5,227 nucleotides of DNA. Origin: Clostridia bacterium. GTDB lineage: Bacteria; Bacillota; Clostridia; Oscillospirales; CAG-272. The position numbers and the translations under genes are program-made. Within the stretch, counting starts at the first letter, position 1; every line of letters begins with the position of its first letter. Below the pieces are notes generated by a model. It searched no databases and was not told the DNA's origin. It was given only the letters and a program-made list of their open reading frames with translations. The DNA is taken from positions 1 through 5,227 of the forward strand of contig JAFYBI010000145.1 of the NCBI GenBank assembly GCA_017540285.1, given 5' to 3'. Below, piece after piece: positions 5,223 through 5,227 of the stretch.

Positions 5223-5227
5223 CTTTC

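Overview
The window looks like a GC-rich chromosomal fragment from an uncultured anaerobic Bacillota (Clostridia-like, gut or rumen type). This rests on AGGAG-type ribosome binding sites 6-9 bases before each start, a textbook sigma-A promoter (ATGACA, 17 bases, TATAAT), and protein families I associate with such genomes: a DUF4091/GH123-like protein, a cytosolic SGNH hydrolase, and a zinc-ribbon membrane protein with a Pro/Gln/Glu-rich linker. The taxonomic call is inference, not proof.

Layout. Positions 1-764 hold no credible gene. Bases 21-606 are a giant imperfect palindrome: two diverged copies of a roughly 290-base element placed head to head, the left copy reading on the minus strand and the right copy on the plus strand. 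Each copy contains local stem-loops. At least one stem is kept by compensatory base changes while loops diverge, which points to a structured RNA (or a DNA hairpin element) rather than protein coding. A leader of about 160 bases follows, with a weak minus-strand terminator-like hairpin and one copy of a 25-base repeat.

Bases 765-3952 carry three co-directional genes with short gaps (52 and 55 bases) and no visible terminator between them, so they are probably one operon. They encode a GH123-like glycoside hydrolase, an unrecognised protein with two CxxC pairs and two membrane segments, and an SGNH/GDSL hydrolase. The two enzymes have no signal peptide and could together process an acetylated amino-sugar glycan or its fragments in the cytoplasm; this is inference from families and context.

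Bases 3956-4050 hold a hairpin repeat (unit A). A strong promoter at 4141-4169 then drives a separate gene (4216-5016) for a zinc-ribbon, proline-rich, two-pass membrane protein. Downstream are two more tandem units (B and C, 5037-5162) and an inverted copy of the 25-base repeat at 5198-5222.

The most notable signal is non-coding. The octamer TTGGTGAA or its complement occurs in both large element copies and at the edge of all three small hairpin units. Mismatches in the small stems and in the left large copy are consistently C/A on the plus strand, which become G-U wobble pairs on the minus strand. That assigns an RNA sense to each repeat and suggests a dispersed family of structured elements in this genome.
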